Position numbers and translations under genes: made by a program | The notes under the pieces: model-generated | Database searches by the model: none | The model's input: only the letters and a program-made list of their open reading frames with translations | What the model was told of the DNA's origin: nothing | Part shown: piece after piece, positions 1 through 12,599 of the stretch | Layout of the letters: each line of letters begins with the position of its first letter | Numbering within the stretch: the stretch's first letter is position 1 | Assembly: GCA_020226215.1 (NCBI GenBank) | Contig: CM035236.1 | Coordinates: forward strand, 47,367,057 to 47,431,056 | Source: Sindora glabra | Lineage: Eukaryota; Streptophyta; Magnoliopsida; Fabales; Fabaceae | Direction: 5' to 3' | Length of the DNA: 64,000 nucleotides

Positions 1-480
1 GTGATCCAAATTAGCAAAAAATGCACTAACTTGGTCAACCCATTGATAATGAACCATATGGAGTCATACCTTTTTTGGGTCTTTGGTAACCTAATTTAGA
101 AATTTATTGTTACACTCATTTCCATTCCAAATTTGAAAGATATTAATGCATAATGACTGAGTCCTAATATTTCACCTTCACCTGCTAGCAAGTTGAATAT
201 TTCACTACATAATTTAACATATCTTTTTTCATTTCTTTCCACCAGAAAACATATTTCAAATTATGATGGATCTTGGTTATTCCCAAATGCATGTTATATG
301 AAGAATTGTGAGATTGATGCAATAATTTTTCTATTCACTTAATAGAACCTAAATTCATCCTTAATAACTAACCATTCTCTTTTTATCAATAACTATTCCT
401 AATTCGAGGCTTTCTAGAGTATCTTTCACCATTATTGCATAATTTTTATTAACTTTCTAAGCATTTTAATTTTTTCAATG
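1..480 (-). pseudogene. Ty3/gypsy integrase remnant (N-terminal part, runs off left edge)
   Basis: This is the integrase part of a Ty3/gypsy pol polyprotein, which would join retrotransposon cDNA to the chromosome. Reading the minus strand from about 320 down to 1 gives the zinc-binding region (HNSSYNMHLGITKIHHNLK, then VFWWKEMKKDMLNYV) and then the start of the catalytic core (YDSIWFIINGLTKLVHFF). Intact relatives read VDRLTK at that point, so the first acidic residue of the D,D-35-E triad appears to be Asn here. Several in-frame stops and one Cys of the zinc knuckle changed to Tyr show that it is dead. The rest of the core lies beyond position 1. It follows the RNase H region in the usual gypsy order (RT, RNase H, integrase). 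Confidence 0.88.
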
Positions 481-539
481 AGGACTAATTAGACCATCAC
501 TTGAGCTAATATCACTCTTTGATTTCTAAAAAGGGCCTT

Positions 540-970
540 AGTCACTTTATTCATGGATTTTTAAGTTAACACATCTACTACTATATTAGCTTTATCGAGG
601 TAGTAAAGAATCGAGTAATCATTGTCTTTGACAAGCTCCATCCATTTCCTCTACTCAAATTAGGATTTTTTTTCCTTAAAAATATACTTCAAACTTTTAC
701 GATTCATATAAATTTCATAAGTTTCTTCATATAATTAATACCTCAAAATCTTCAAAGCAAAAGTGATTATTGTTATCTTTAGAACATAAGTTGAATAATT
801 CTATTTATATCTCTTCAACTATCTAGAAAGCATAAGTTATTAGCCTGCTATGTTACATCAAAACACATCCAAAACTAACTTTAGAAGCATTACAATACAT
901 TATGTATCCTCCAGTGCCTAAGGGTAAGGCTAACATTAGCATGAACATCAAACATGATTTTAACTTTTGA
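540..970 (-). pseudogene. Ty3/gypsy RNase H remnant
   Basis: This is the RNase H domain of the same dead gypsy pol. The minus-strand translation contains FALKILRY, then NRKSLKYIFKEKK, then RKWMELVKDNDYSILYYLD and KANIVVDVL. These align with the familiar gypsy pattern in which a short hydrophobic helix is followed by a TDHKSLKY segment, an RW.ELL.DYD segment and a GKAN.VADALSR segment. The expected catalytic Asp of TDHKSL is Asn here (MNRKSL). Stops occur every 20-40 codons. It lies directly between the reverse transcriptase and integrase remnants. Confidence 0.88.
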
Positions 971-999
971 AAACTATTTTCATATGCATCCAACCATTC

Positions 1000-1840
1000 A
1001 AACTTTAACCTTCTTTTTTAGTAAACTTAGTTAACGATGCAGATATCTGAGAAAAATATCTGACTAATCTTTGATAATATCCTACTAATCCTAAAAACCT
1101 TTGAATTTTTGTAATCGATATTAGCTGTGCTAATTCTTTACAACTTTTACTTTTTAAAAATTGACTTAAACCCCTTCTTAGGACATCACATGTCTTGAAA
1201 ACTTTACACTAGTTATCCACAATTTACACTCTAAGAATTTAACATACAATTAGTGCTTTAATAATGTCTATAACAAAGCTCTAAGATGCCTTACACACTT
1301 TTCTTCACTTTTTAGGTGTACCAAGATACTGTGTATAAAAACAATCATAAATTTTTCCAAGAAGGGCTTGAAATCCTAATTCATCAAATCTATAAAAGTA
1401 GTTAAAGCATTAATTAATCCAAAAGATAATCTTGAATTCAAAATAATTGTATCTGGTTCAAAAAGCCACTTTAGGGATATCATTCTTGAAAATCTTAAAC
1501 TGGTGGTAATCTTTGTGTAAGTGTATCTTTGAAATGTACTTAGCTCCTTATAGTTGATCAAATAGATCATTTATACAAGAGAAGGGATACTTATTCTTAA
1601 TGGCAACCTTATTCAACTAGTGGTAGTCTATGCATAACCGTATTGATCTATCCTTTTTTTGTATTAATAAAACTAGAGCACCCCTAAGTCAAAAAGCTTA
1701 GATGAATGAAACTCTTATCTATCAAGTTTTGCAATTGCTCCTTTAACTCTTATAATTCCATTAGGGCCATATTATAAGAAGGTATGGAAACAAGTTTTGT
1801 GCTATCCATGAGATCAATATGGAATTTTATTTCTTAGTTA
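1000..1840 (-). pseudogene. Ty3/gypsy reverse transcriptase remnant
   Basis: This is the reverse transcriptase of the gypsy element. Reading down from about 1835, the minus strand gives LPPN*EIKFHIDL, MALMEL*ELKEQLQNLIDK, IRLCIDYH*LNKVAIKNKYP, then a run open from 1570 to 1376 ending SFGLINALTTFIDLMN (the PFGL.NAPATFM.LMN box), then FMIVFIHSILVHLKSEE. Intact gypsy enzymes have FIDDIL in that last box. Here the two catalytic aspartates are His and Ser, so the active site is destroyed. Numerous stops and small frameshifts confirm an old copy. The family call is secure because five successive motifs are in the right order and spacing. Confidence 0.93.
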
Positions 1841-2289
1841 GGTGGTAAACTAGGCAAATCCTCTAAGTATACATTAGGAAATTCTTATACGTAGGAACAT
1901 TCATGATATTAGGAATTAGTTAATTTACATCCTAAACTATAGTTAAATATGGAGTATATCCTTTCTTAACATATCTTTAAGCTTTGATACTCAAAATCAG
2001 ACTAATAGTCGCTAAAAACCTATCTCCTTGAAATTTAATAAGTGAAGCACCCTATATGGAAAGATTAATAGATTTGTGAGAACAATCTACACATACATGG
2101 TATTAAGACAATCAATCCATTCCCAAAATCACATCATAGTTACTCATATCTTGTGAAACTAAATTAGTAGATGACACATGTTCATAAACACATATGAAGC
2201 AAGCTTTTATCATATGAGTGGTTAATAAGGATTTTTTTTATTAAAGTCATCATAATCAAAGGGGTTCTAATAGCCTTGGAAGGTTTGTT

Positions 2290-2420
2290 AATAGCGATAA
2301 CAAATCTTTTTGAAATAAATGAATAGGTGGCACCTATGTTAAATAAAATTCTAATAAGAAAATTATTAATTTCAAGGGTACCTATTACTATAATATTAAA
2401 GGCTTGGGTTTTCTAGTGCA
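2290..2420 (-). pseudogene. Ty3/gypsy aspartic protease remnant
   Basis: This is the retroviral-type aspartic protease that would mature the Gag-Pol polyprotein. The minus strand reads IVIGTLEINNFLIRILFN followed by IGATYSFISKRFVIAI. Intact plant gypsy proteases have G.L.......LFDSGATHSFIS at this point, so the catalytic Asp-Ser pair appears to be Asn-Ile. It sits about 450 bases upstream (in coding direction) of the reverse transcriptase, which is the usual spacing. Confidence 0.8.
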
Positions 2421-2589
2421 CCAATGCATAAACTCTTATTTAGTTCTTACAAAAAGCTTTCTCTCAATTGCTTACATTTGCACTTCTTTTTGGCAGAGGT
2501 TGATTTCTTATGAGGTTAGTTAATGAAGGGATCAGAGCATTGTGTTGAGAAACTCAATAGCTAGCCTTTTAGCTAAAGGGGATTTCTAG

Positions 2590-3560
2590 GACATTCCTTA
2601 GTTTTATGCTTCATTTGGCCATATATAAATCACATAACAAATATTTTGCTTACAAGACCCCCAGTGTGTGCTATTATGCAGAACAAATCTTAGTAATCCT
2701 CCTTAAAGATTATTTCTATCAAAACCTATTAATGGTTTAAGTGGAAATGACAACTCCTTTGGCTTCTCTCTATAAGTGCTCTACTTGACACACTCCTAAG
2801 ATAAGTAAGTCCCATAAATGACCTATTCCCTCCACTCAAAGGAATACTCCTAAGGGACATCCCTTAGCATTAAGCATGGAACTCGACCCTTTTAATCAGC
2901 TTAATTTCTTACTTCTTTATTGCATTTCCCTCTTTTTCCTCTCCTTTGATCCAAGCTTAAATATCAATGCTTAATCCAAAGCTTATGGATAAATGCTAGT
3001 ATTATCAATGTGAATCCACTCAAAGTAGAAGTCTTGTAAGCTATACATAACCTTTCAACTCTAGGGAATGAAGTAAATGTCTTGTAAGCCTTATAAGCCC
3101 TGCATAACCTTCAAGTAGGGATAAAATAAGATGTATATTTAGATAATTTCCTAAACTAAGCATCATATTCAATAACTAAAAAATTCTTTCGCTTCGGATA
3201 TTTAAATCCTCAAACTTTGGCTTGATGTATGCTTAGGGATAAAAAATGTGCTTAAGGATAAAAAAATGGTTAATAAAATGCTTCTAGAAAGTTGCCCAAG
3301 TTAAGGATGCTAAGTATGGATCTTAGTTTTCTATGGCATTAGTAAACTAAAAATGGACTACCTCATCCAATTAATAATACACAAGAGCAATCAATAATGA
3401 ATTTAGACTATGTATCATTTTTCTAAACCACTTAATTTGTTCTAGAAACTAATAAAGATTTGCCACTAGAATACCTCAATTGCTTTAACTTAAGGAAGTT
3501 ATGCACTATTTAAAACTCATTTTTTACACAATTTTTAAAATAGGTATGCTCTTATTCATG
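2590..3560 (-). pseudogene. Ty3/gypsy gag remnant with zinc knuckle
   Basis: This is the nucleocapsid and capsid part of the gypsy element. At about 2595-2645 the minus strand reads YGQMKHKTKECP immediately after a TGT TAT pair, a frameshifted CCHC zinc knuckle (normally CY.CG..GH....CP). Further upstream at roughly 3290-3480 short pieces such as ASLTWATF, KHFINHF and FLEQIKWFRKM recall the gag capsid segment that normally reads LTW..F...FN..YFP. The capsid part is much more decayed than pol and is supported mostly by its position next to the protease. Confidence 0.55.
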
Positions 3561-5800
3561 CTCATTATCATGATCATCCTTATCTTTAAAGTGATTATGC
3601 CCTTGATTCAAATCAAGGGCCCTGTTGACTTTGTTTAATACTTACTGCATAAAGTTTGTAGCCTAAGAAAAAAGTTATTACTGCCTTCCCTTTCCCTTTG
3701 TCTACTATTTTGAGGTTATGATCCCTTAAATTAATGTTCAACTTAGGGGCCTCTATCTCACACTTTTCTTATCATATTTTCTATTGCCTATTTCATAAGA
3801 TGTTCTAAATAGTTAAATAACAATTAAAGCACCACTATGCAATATATCATAAATAGACTTCTTCACCAACATTAATAGGCATTATAAGGTCTGTCAAAAT
3901 GGCCCTAGTGATATATGATCCCAAGTGCGCATATACCACTAGTACAATTTCAATCATCACCTATTTAGGTGGCATGCAAATATTACCTAAAAGCTTTATC
4001 CCATTAAGAACCTAGACCATGCTTTAATGCCATCTTTATTATAACTTAACCCTAGTCATTACTGGTGTTGAAATTGATTGCTCAATTATATTCCTTATAA
4101 AGTCTACCTAAACACTTATGAGTTATTAAAGAAAATGAGATTGTATAACAAAAAAAGGAAATAATGGGATTTTGTATATAAAAAATGATTCAATTACAAA
4201 TAGAGGTAGGCTTGCTTATAATCCTTCTAAGTTGGAGGATAAATCGACCTAACTAGCTCCAAAAAAGATAAGCTTTTATCCTCTACCCTTAACCTATATA
4301 AAACAAGGCTCAAAATCATACAATTACATCAAAATACCTTATGTTGCCTAGCCCATATTCGGAACTTTCCAAATGCTCAACTTTAACGCAGTGATGAAGG
4401 AAATTCAACCTAAGAATTTTAAAAAGTAAAAAATAAAGAAGTAAGTCTAGGCTTTATGACTAAACATCTAATTATAAATGAAATTTTAAATGGTAAAAAT
4501 TAATATGTCCTTTACAGATTAGATTTATCATCCTTTATTCTAAATTTTCATGTAAAATAATGTCAAATTCAAATATTTGAAAATAAGGCCTATAGGCCTA
4601 CTCAACTCTAGCTCATACCATAATATTTGAAGCATCATTAATAAATCACATTCTAATAACATTCGCAAACAAATAATATTTAAAAAAAATAAATCTTCTG
4701 TTGACTTATATATATATACACACACCTTCACAAACTTAGCCTCAATCCTCTAAGGTTTGCATTATCTATTCATAAATGATTACTAGATCTAGTGTTCAAG
4801 CCATAAGTGTTATAATTCACCTTTCTCTTAATTTCTTAATTAATAATGCATTTATGACACATTATGCATGCCAATCTTAGCATGCCTTGTTACATGGCCA
4901 CATTACTCAATTATTATTTAAATAATATAATTTAATGTTTAGACACTCATCTTTCACTAACAATCTTATAAGATCTCATCATAATAGATACACAGGCCAT
5001 AATCCATTATAAACTTAATTATAAGCTACCTAAGAACATCTTCTTAGTGTATAGTCAACTATATATGTGATTACCTAACTATTGACCTTTAGAAACAAGG
5101 TTAAATAGGGGTGGTTGACTATATACTTGACTATGGCCATTCAAAAAGCTAGTTCTTTAGTCATAGTTGACTAGAACTTGCCAGAGGCTGAGCTTTTCAT
5201 TGGTAATTGATTATCTAATTTATTATAGCCTTTCAAATGGTAACCCATGGATTATAATTGACTATATGATCAACCTATAAGCTATACACTATATATACTC
5301 ATCAAAATCTACAACTTATCATAATCAAGCTAATTTAAAATAAATCCCTAAATTAGAGTTAAGAAGTTCACTCAACTAATATGGAGGAAATAATTACTAG
5401 CTAAAATTGAAGGTTGATGGCTCCTAATCATTCAAAATCATAAAATTTAATATTAGGGACTATATTTCCCTTTTAAGCTCAATACTTACCTTTCACCAAA
5501 TCCAAAGAGAAACTCAAAGAAAAGTTTAGCATTAATAAAGATTTAGGTGACTTACTTGGATTTTGTATAAATTTGATAAAGATTAATCTTTAAATTAATT
5601 ATTTGAGGAAGATGTAGGAAAAGAGAAGAAGAAATAAAAAGTGTGTGAAGGAGAAGTGTTAGAAAATATAGGAAAATAAAAAGTAAAAAGCAAAATGACT
5701 AAAGTTTAAAGGAGGAAAAGGAGGGGTAATTTGAGAATATGCCTTAAATTTCCTCCACGCTTATATACTAATTTTTAAACACTCATAACTATTAATCATT
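3560..5800 (-). mobile_element. Probable 5' flank and LTR of the gypsy element, much decayed
   Basis: No coding capacity is seen. From about 5040 to 5290 the sequence carries several scattered copies of a short motif around TTGACTA and its complement TAGTCAA, with spacing of 30-60 bases. Such internal motif repeats are common in LTRs. Position upstream of gag on the minus strand fits a 5' LTR and leader, but I found no clear TG...CA ends, primer-binding site or target duplication, so the limits are a guess. Confidence 0.3.
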
Positions 5801-6509
5801 TTATTGTATATATCTTTTCTTAACTTGACCATGTTATTTCCTCTCCCTAAATTTAATCAAATAATTAATTAATATTTACCCAAAGTTTTATTCTTCTTTC
5901 CCTTATATAAATTTATTATTTGTACTTCAAAAAAAATTTTAAAAAATATTTTAAATTTTATAGAGTCGTAATAATACAAAGATAAAATAAGTTACTGCAA
6001 GATGATTTTCATGATTTAATGCTTAATGCTTAATGAATATAGGATCCATTAGATGTATTGGTTTATAATAAATAAAAACTAATTAAAAACATAATAAACA
6101 TATGAGAAACAAAAAATTTCAATAAGGCTGGTTAGTTTAAAAAGAAATATTACCTATGCAAGTAATGCTAAGTTATAAACAATAGTCACCTTATTAGAAA
6201 GGACCAGTCTTAATTATTGATTATTTCAATAAGAGCAAATATGAAGTTAGAAATATTGAAGATAAGAAAGTTGAAATGGTAAACAATAAATATTTGAATT
6301 CATATAAACCAAGCATTCATGAAATAATGATTTCAAACATCTAAACTAAAATTTTATCAAAAGAGCCAAAGTTATACCAAAGTTATGACCATTTTGACTA
6401 TAAAGCACAAGGCAAACTCACTTTATAACATTTTTTAAAAGAAAAATCAAATATGCTCCTAAACTCCACTTTATCAATGATTAAGCTTTAGCTTCTATCA
6501 TGGCATTTA

Positions 6510-8420
6510 TAAATAAGTTACAATTAAGCAATTTGATTATTAGTATATTACAAATCTTTAACTATAGATTTAGCTCAACAAAGTAGATCTTGTTTTTCCT
6601 CTTCCACTTTTTTAAAATCATTTTCTAAATTGGAGCATGCATCTTTTAGTCCTTTTAATTTTTGTTCGAGTTCATGAATTCTAGCCTTCAAAGTTGAGAC
6701 TTGCTCATTATGTTTTGTAACATTCTTAACACATTGATTTCATCTTAGTTCAAGGGATTTCTTTTGCTACTCCTTAGTCTTATAAAAGAATATAAGTTCT
6801 TTTTTATATGTAAAAGATTCTAAAAATTATCCTTAGTAGTTAGGGCTTTTCCTTGAATTTCTAACATCTTAGGCAACCTCTCACTTAAGGAATTGATGAA
6901 AGCCATAAACCTAACAGTGGCAATTTGATCTGAGGCAAACATATCTCAAAGCACCTTTAAGGCTAATCTTAATTTTTCATAACTCTTTGAGCTAGAATAA
7001 ACCACTTCAAGATCTTTTATCAAAAAGGTATCTAAGTCCTAAGTCACTTACTTTAAAACATCTCTTTTCTTATCAACCATTTTTTGACTCTAGTCTAAAA
7101 TACCTTCAACAATTGAGGCCAAGTTTGTCTAATGAATCAAAATTAAAGATTAAAGGGAAAAAGTCTTTATCATCTTCATTATCCTTACCAAGATTGGCTA
7201 ATTTGGTGTATGTAATCTACAAAAAAGATTTTAAAGGTCTAATATAAGTATTAGAAGACATTTTTATGTCCTAGTCTTCATCACCCAAGTTAACCATCGA
7301 GGTTTCCTTGGTTGGTAAAGTAGTCTCATCCAACTGGTTTTTGTTTTAGAAATTAGATATGTTGAATTAGAAAAAGATATCCATGTACAAATTTAAAAGT
7401 ATGGAGATTAAAAAAATATGTCATATTTACTTGCAATTGAGCAATCCTTTTAATTACTTCCAATCCAACCACTCCTATTGCTTAAGTAATTGAAACCTAA
7501 GGTTTATTGGAAAATGTTGATAAGATGGCAAAAATAGGGTCAGTTGGAGAAATGTGTCAAATGATGGCTATAATTTTTTTTAGGTAGCTTTTCATAAGGA
7601 TTTCACCATAAGCTAGTTAATAGCAATCTTGGAATGGCTCTTCTTTTGATGGTATTTTCACTTTTGAGTGCCTAAAGGCATCTTTTCCTTTCTGAGGAAT
7701 AACCTCTTAACTTCATCATGAATCTACTTTAGCTTAGCCTCCTACTTAGCTGTATTATTTGCATCTTTGATAACTTTGAGAATATTAATATGAATAGTTA
7801 TGCCTACATAGGAAACATGGTATGAATATTAATTTGTAGCTAAGCTAAAAAAATTATTGATAATTTTACCTATAAGCTCATGATTTTTTTTAATTCCATT
7901 ATCTAGACTTTTAAAAGAAACTAAGCCATCCAAGATATATTGAAAGATCTTTATAGCTAAGAATGGATGATGGTCACATTAAAAGTTAGTAGCCCTCTTT
8001 TTGATCTAGTTAGTGTATTTCTAGCAATACTAAATGAAGCATTTAGTAATGGAATTGGTTTTAGCTAAAAAGGCTTTTTGTCAATTTTTGGTGGTGTGTT
8101 TATAATTTGTTGGTCAGCCTTCCATTATTTTCACTTATAATAGGCAATATAGTTCTATCTTTTCTTTTTTCAACGGTTCTTCAACATCAAGCAATGTTCA
8201 ATTAATGTGTTTATAGTCATATTTGACTTTGCAATACTTCTTAAAGGTAACAATTTCAATATAATGCATGCCTTTTATCTTCTTAAATACATCAATTATC
8301 TGCATAATATTGATATGTGTTAGCTTCTCATCAATAGTGATATCAAAGTAATTATGTGTATTTGAAAACCACTATTCTAAAAAAGTATCAGTGTAAACAT
8401 GAAAAATAGAAAAATTGGAT
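6510..8420 (-). pseudogene. Decayed minus-strand ORF with C-terminal coiled coil, family not recognised
   Basis: Read on the minus strand from about 8420 to 6510, a long frame stays coherent apart from isolated stops. Pieces include NTHNYFDITIDEKLTHIN, IIDVFKKIKGMHYIEIVTF, DHHPFLAIKIFQYILDGLV, NGIKKNHELIGKIINNF and, near the end (about 6710-6580), a strongly heptad-like stretch starting TLKARIHELEQKLKGLK and ending DFKKVEEEKQDLL. That layout (a globular region followed by a Lys/Glu-rich coiled coil) resembles the transposon-associated open frames found near plant retroelements, but I could not name the family. About a dozen stops over roughly 630 codons make it a pseudogene. It lies just beyond the gypsy element and shares its orientation. 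Confidence 0.6.
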
Positions 8421-11400
8421 TGTTGAAAGGAGGCATGCAATTGTTAATCATAGCTACTGACTAATGATAAATTTGAAGTTGTTAGAACTCAACCCTGAAA
8501 TTACTTATCCAAAATCTTAAAAGGTTAGCTTTGATTCATGTTAATCTACATAGATAAAGTGCTAGGCAGGTATGTTGAAGTATTACTTTCTTATGAGGAC
8601 CAACGTAAAGATATTGTAGATAGATAAATTTGACCATATCTCAATACTTTAGGGGTGGACAAATGTAGATCATTAATAAGCAAAGATAAATTGTAAGGCC
8701 CATAAGAAAAAAGGGCTAATCTAAGTATTGGTCTTTGATTATTACAAGTGTAAAAGGAATAAAAGAATAAGTTTAAAAGTTTAACCAAAGAACATATTTT
8801 AGGTTGAGTATACAAAATGGATTGTACAAATTTGAATCCATAGATGGTTCACTTCATTGACTAGGAAAAGTTCAAAGGAAAGGAAAAATGTTCCAAGAAT
8901 TATGTCAAGAGCCATATTTGGAAAACCTAATATAGACTGCGAAAGTTTGAAAAAGTTTAGCTATTTTTCATATAAGCGACAACTAAGATAACATTTTCAA
9001 ACATGGAAGGCAAAATTAAAGAATGTAGAGTGATATAATCACCTTCATGTAAAATTATAGCTAAAGGCAAGAATGCTAAAGAAATTTTCAATGAAGACAA
9101 GTAAAAAAATGTTTAAAAAGCTAATAAAATAAAAGAATTATTTATTTGACATTAGACAATAGACTATTTGGCTTGACTTTTTAAGTTTCAAAAAAAGTTG
9201 AATAAGCTAAAATTTAAATAAAAACACCTATCAAAGATTTATAGTTTTAAGTTAAGAAAGTCAAAAAAGAAAAGGTCTCACTTGTTACACTTAAGCTAAT
9301 GAAAGATGAAATGTCAAAAAGGGTTAGACCATTATCTCTTAAGGAAGGTGAAGATTATTAGTCAAAAAGGATGAAGTAGAAATAGCCACACCAATTAAAG
9401 AAAAACTATACCTAAACTAAAATAACTAAATGGCATAAAAAATCCCTAAGTTCTTCCAAAATTATTCCTTAGAACACAAAACTTCTTTAGGCTAATTGAG
9501 ATAGACTTTGGTAGTGTGAGTAAAATTCTTGAAAATCCTAGCTTATTTCAAAACCCAAGGATAGGAAGAAATGATATTTTCAATAAAAATTGGATTTAAA
9601 GGAAGGAAGAATTATTTTTCTCTTCCAAAACATTAACTAAAAGAGAGTCAAGATAAAAATATTAAGGATCATCATCAAGGACCTTAAAATAGAGGAAGGA
9701 AAGAGCACTTAGAATGTAAGAATGGAAAAATCAACTAAAGTAAGATCTATCACCTTAGGATGCTAGTGGCTTATGAAAAAGAGGCAAAAGAAGCAAATCT
9801 AAAAGTCATTATATAATTGCAGGTAAATATGACTTAGAAGACAATTAAGGTTTGGAAAGAACAAATGCAAAAGAATTCATAGGGAAAAAAAGGAATAATG
9901 AAATAAAGTGCAAGAGAGGTAAAAAGAGAGCTATTTAAATTAATGCTAGAACTAAGTGTTAATGGTGTTAATAATATTCCTTTTAATTTGGTAGCTTAAT
10001 ACAATGATTAACATTGAAAAAGAATAAGGATTTCCCCTTTTATTAAAGCTATAATGGCAATAACAACAAGTTATGATGGTTTGCACACATTAAAAATACT
10101 TCCTAATGTGCCACATGTACCATATTCTTCTTAAAAAGATATACCTATTAGAAAGAATATGAGAGGTCTTCACATTGAAATTATGTCATTTAAGTAAGAG
10201 ACAATACCAAATTCCACAAATGTTGAATTAATCTAGTAATTGAAGTTAGAAAGTGAAAAGTAAATACTAGGGGAATTTTTCAATGGTAAAAGTCCAAACT
10301 TGTGTTTCTTTTGGTATAACATAAAAGCCAAGAATAAATTGGTGCCTTAGTTTAACTTTCCATAAACTTAAACTAGAGGCACTTAGTTAGCCCATTTTCA
10401 TAAATTTCAACTAGAAAAGGCTTCACTCATTTGACATAATATGGTTATATATGTCAAAATTTCTTATACTTTTATAGTTGTTTGATGGATCAACCTTCAT
10501 GGGAAGGTAGTTGATAAGCATAACTCATGTGACAACATTTAGGTAGTTAGGCACTTTTTGCAAAAGAAGTCATGATTATGATTAGATAAGGAAATTATTA
10601 GCATGTTCTTTGAGGATGCATAAATCACCGCATATCATGAATGTAGAGACAATAGTGAATGGAGAAGTTGCTATTTCTAGCTATTAGCATGGATAACTTC
10701 CCAAACCTTGTAGTATAAAGAAGACCAATATAAAGAGTTGATGGCTCATTTTGTTATTTTTGTTGCTCAAGCAATTATACGTATTATGCATCCTCATAAC
10801 ACTTTACTAAGATACCCATAACATTTTTCTACAATCTCTTATAACCATATCATTGTTCTTGAGTGCAGGTGAGAGCTTCCATTTCTCAAATTGTGCCCAT
10901 TAGCACTCTTTAATGTACTTTGGAGCGTGATCTCTATAATTATAATAAAGATTGCATTGGATTTCATTTAGATTATTTTATGTACTTTTATGCATTTTAT
11001 CCTTGCATAATGTGCATGTTTATTTACTACTTTTGTTTAATTATTTTGTATTAAAGGTCTTATAACACCACTAATTAACCATGAGAAACCCATTACCATA
11101 AAACTAGCCACACCATGCTTTACATTTTCAACTAACATAAAAGTTGTAATGTCCTCTAGTACTTTAGGTCATTAAAGCATAGGTAAAGTGGGTTCATAAA
11201 ACAAGCTTAATGTGGGTATCAAACTTTAATTAGCTAACTAGATAATATACAAGCTAAGCAATCCTAAAACATGAAATATAACCTAATTTTTATTATATAG
11301 TGTCAAATGTAAAAATATAAACAGAATTGTGGTTTACATACTCTAATCAAGTTGTGAGTTTAGATTAAATTACTTAACATAAGAGTATATTTACCTTAAG

Positions 11401-12400
11401 TTTTTTAGTTTAAGTATAATTAATGCTTTATTTGTTGCTTATAAGGTTCTTTGCAATTTCATAATACATTATAGTTTTTAGGTAAAAAGGCTTCCTATTG
11501 AGTTTCAGGAAAAATATTCTCCTACTAAGATGAGTAGAGATTTTCACTTTTGATTTGATGCATCTTTTATAAAAATCATTACTTATAATATGATTTATAA
11601 AATAGCCCTAAAACTATTTTCAAATATGAAATGTACTAACTATTAGTTACTTTAAGCTTAGAATGAATTAAGTCATTAGTTAATAAACTATATAATGCAT
11701 GAAAATCATAGTTGTTTGTATGCACCAAAGTATACATGAGAGCTAAAGTGTGATAACTAAATCAAGACAAGAATATGTGCATTACTAGAACTAAGGAAAA
11801 ACTTAAGGCATAAATAAGATTGATGTAATAGATCATTTAGTCTAGAATAAGAATATATGTAGTTTTAACATGGAATATAAAAAGGATTATGCACAACTAA
11901 ATTACGTAGGGTAGGATATTCATTTATTAATCATAAGTTTATTGATCAAATTAAGTCTAGATTTAAAAATATAAGTAAGTTTATTTATAGGTATAAACTA
12001 ATTTGATTAGATGTAAGGAATAAATAAGTGCACCTACTAAAAGATTATGTTATGTTTATAAGAGATATAAGAGTTTGTAATATGATCTCATGGATTAGCA
12101 ATCATCCTCATATAATGAAGGTATCATGCTCATATGGTGGAGGTACTCTATTATAAAATATAGAAATAACTTTACTAAGTGCATGTTGAATAAAACAAAT
12201 ACCAATGTACATATTAGACCAATGACTTTTTTGTAAACAAGAAAAAAATTAAGACATCGATTTTCAAAAAAAAATTAATGTATAATCCTTAAATGTCATT
12301 TCACTTTTAAGAATTGACATACAATCTAATATTAAATGTTGATTTTTACAAATCAATCAATGTTTAAAGTTTTATAGCTTGTGCCAATCTAAATTTCATA
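8421..12400. other. AT-rich intergenic DNA, no gene seen
   Basis: Both strands are closed by stops every few codons and no protein motif, RNA gene or clear repeat structure was recognised. The composition is similar to the decayed retroelement to its left, so it may hold older retrotransposon debris, but nothing specific supports that. Confidence 0.5.
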
Positions 12401-12423
12401 TAAATAAAGAATATAAATGTTTC

Positions 12424-12451
12424 ATAATAATAATAATAATAATAATAATAT
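12424..12451. repeat. (ATA)n microsatellite
   Basis: About nine uninterrupted ATA/TAA triplets. It lies just before a CT-rich stretch (12480-12600). The open frame that starts here is low-complexity (poly-Asn then Phe/Leu/His) and is not considered a gene. Confidence 0.95.
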
Positions 12452-12599
12452 TGGAATTAAAGGTAATATTATATTTAACCTTTTGAAGCTCCAGAAGCAC
12501 TTTTATCTCGCCTTCCATTTTCATTCCCTTCCTCTTCCTCATTTCTTTTATCTTCTCCTATTTGCCTTTATCTTCCTCTTTCACCACCTCAAAAAAAAG

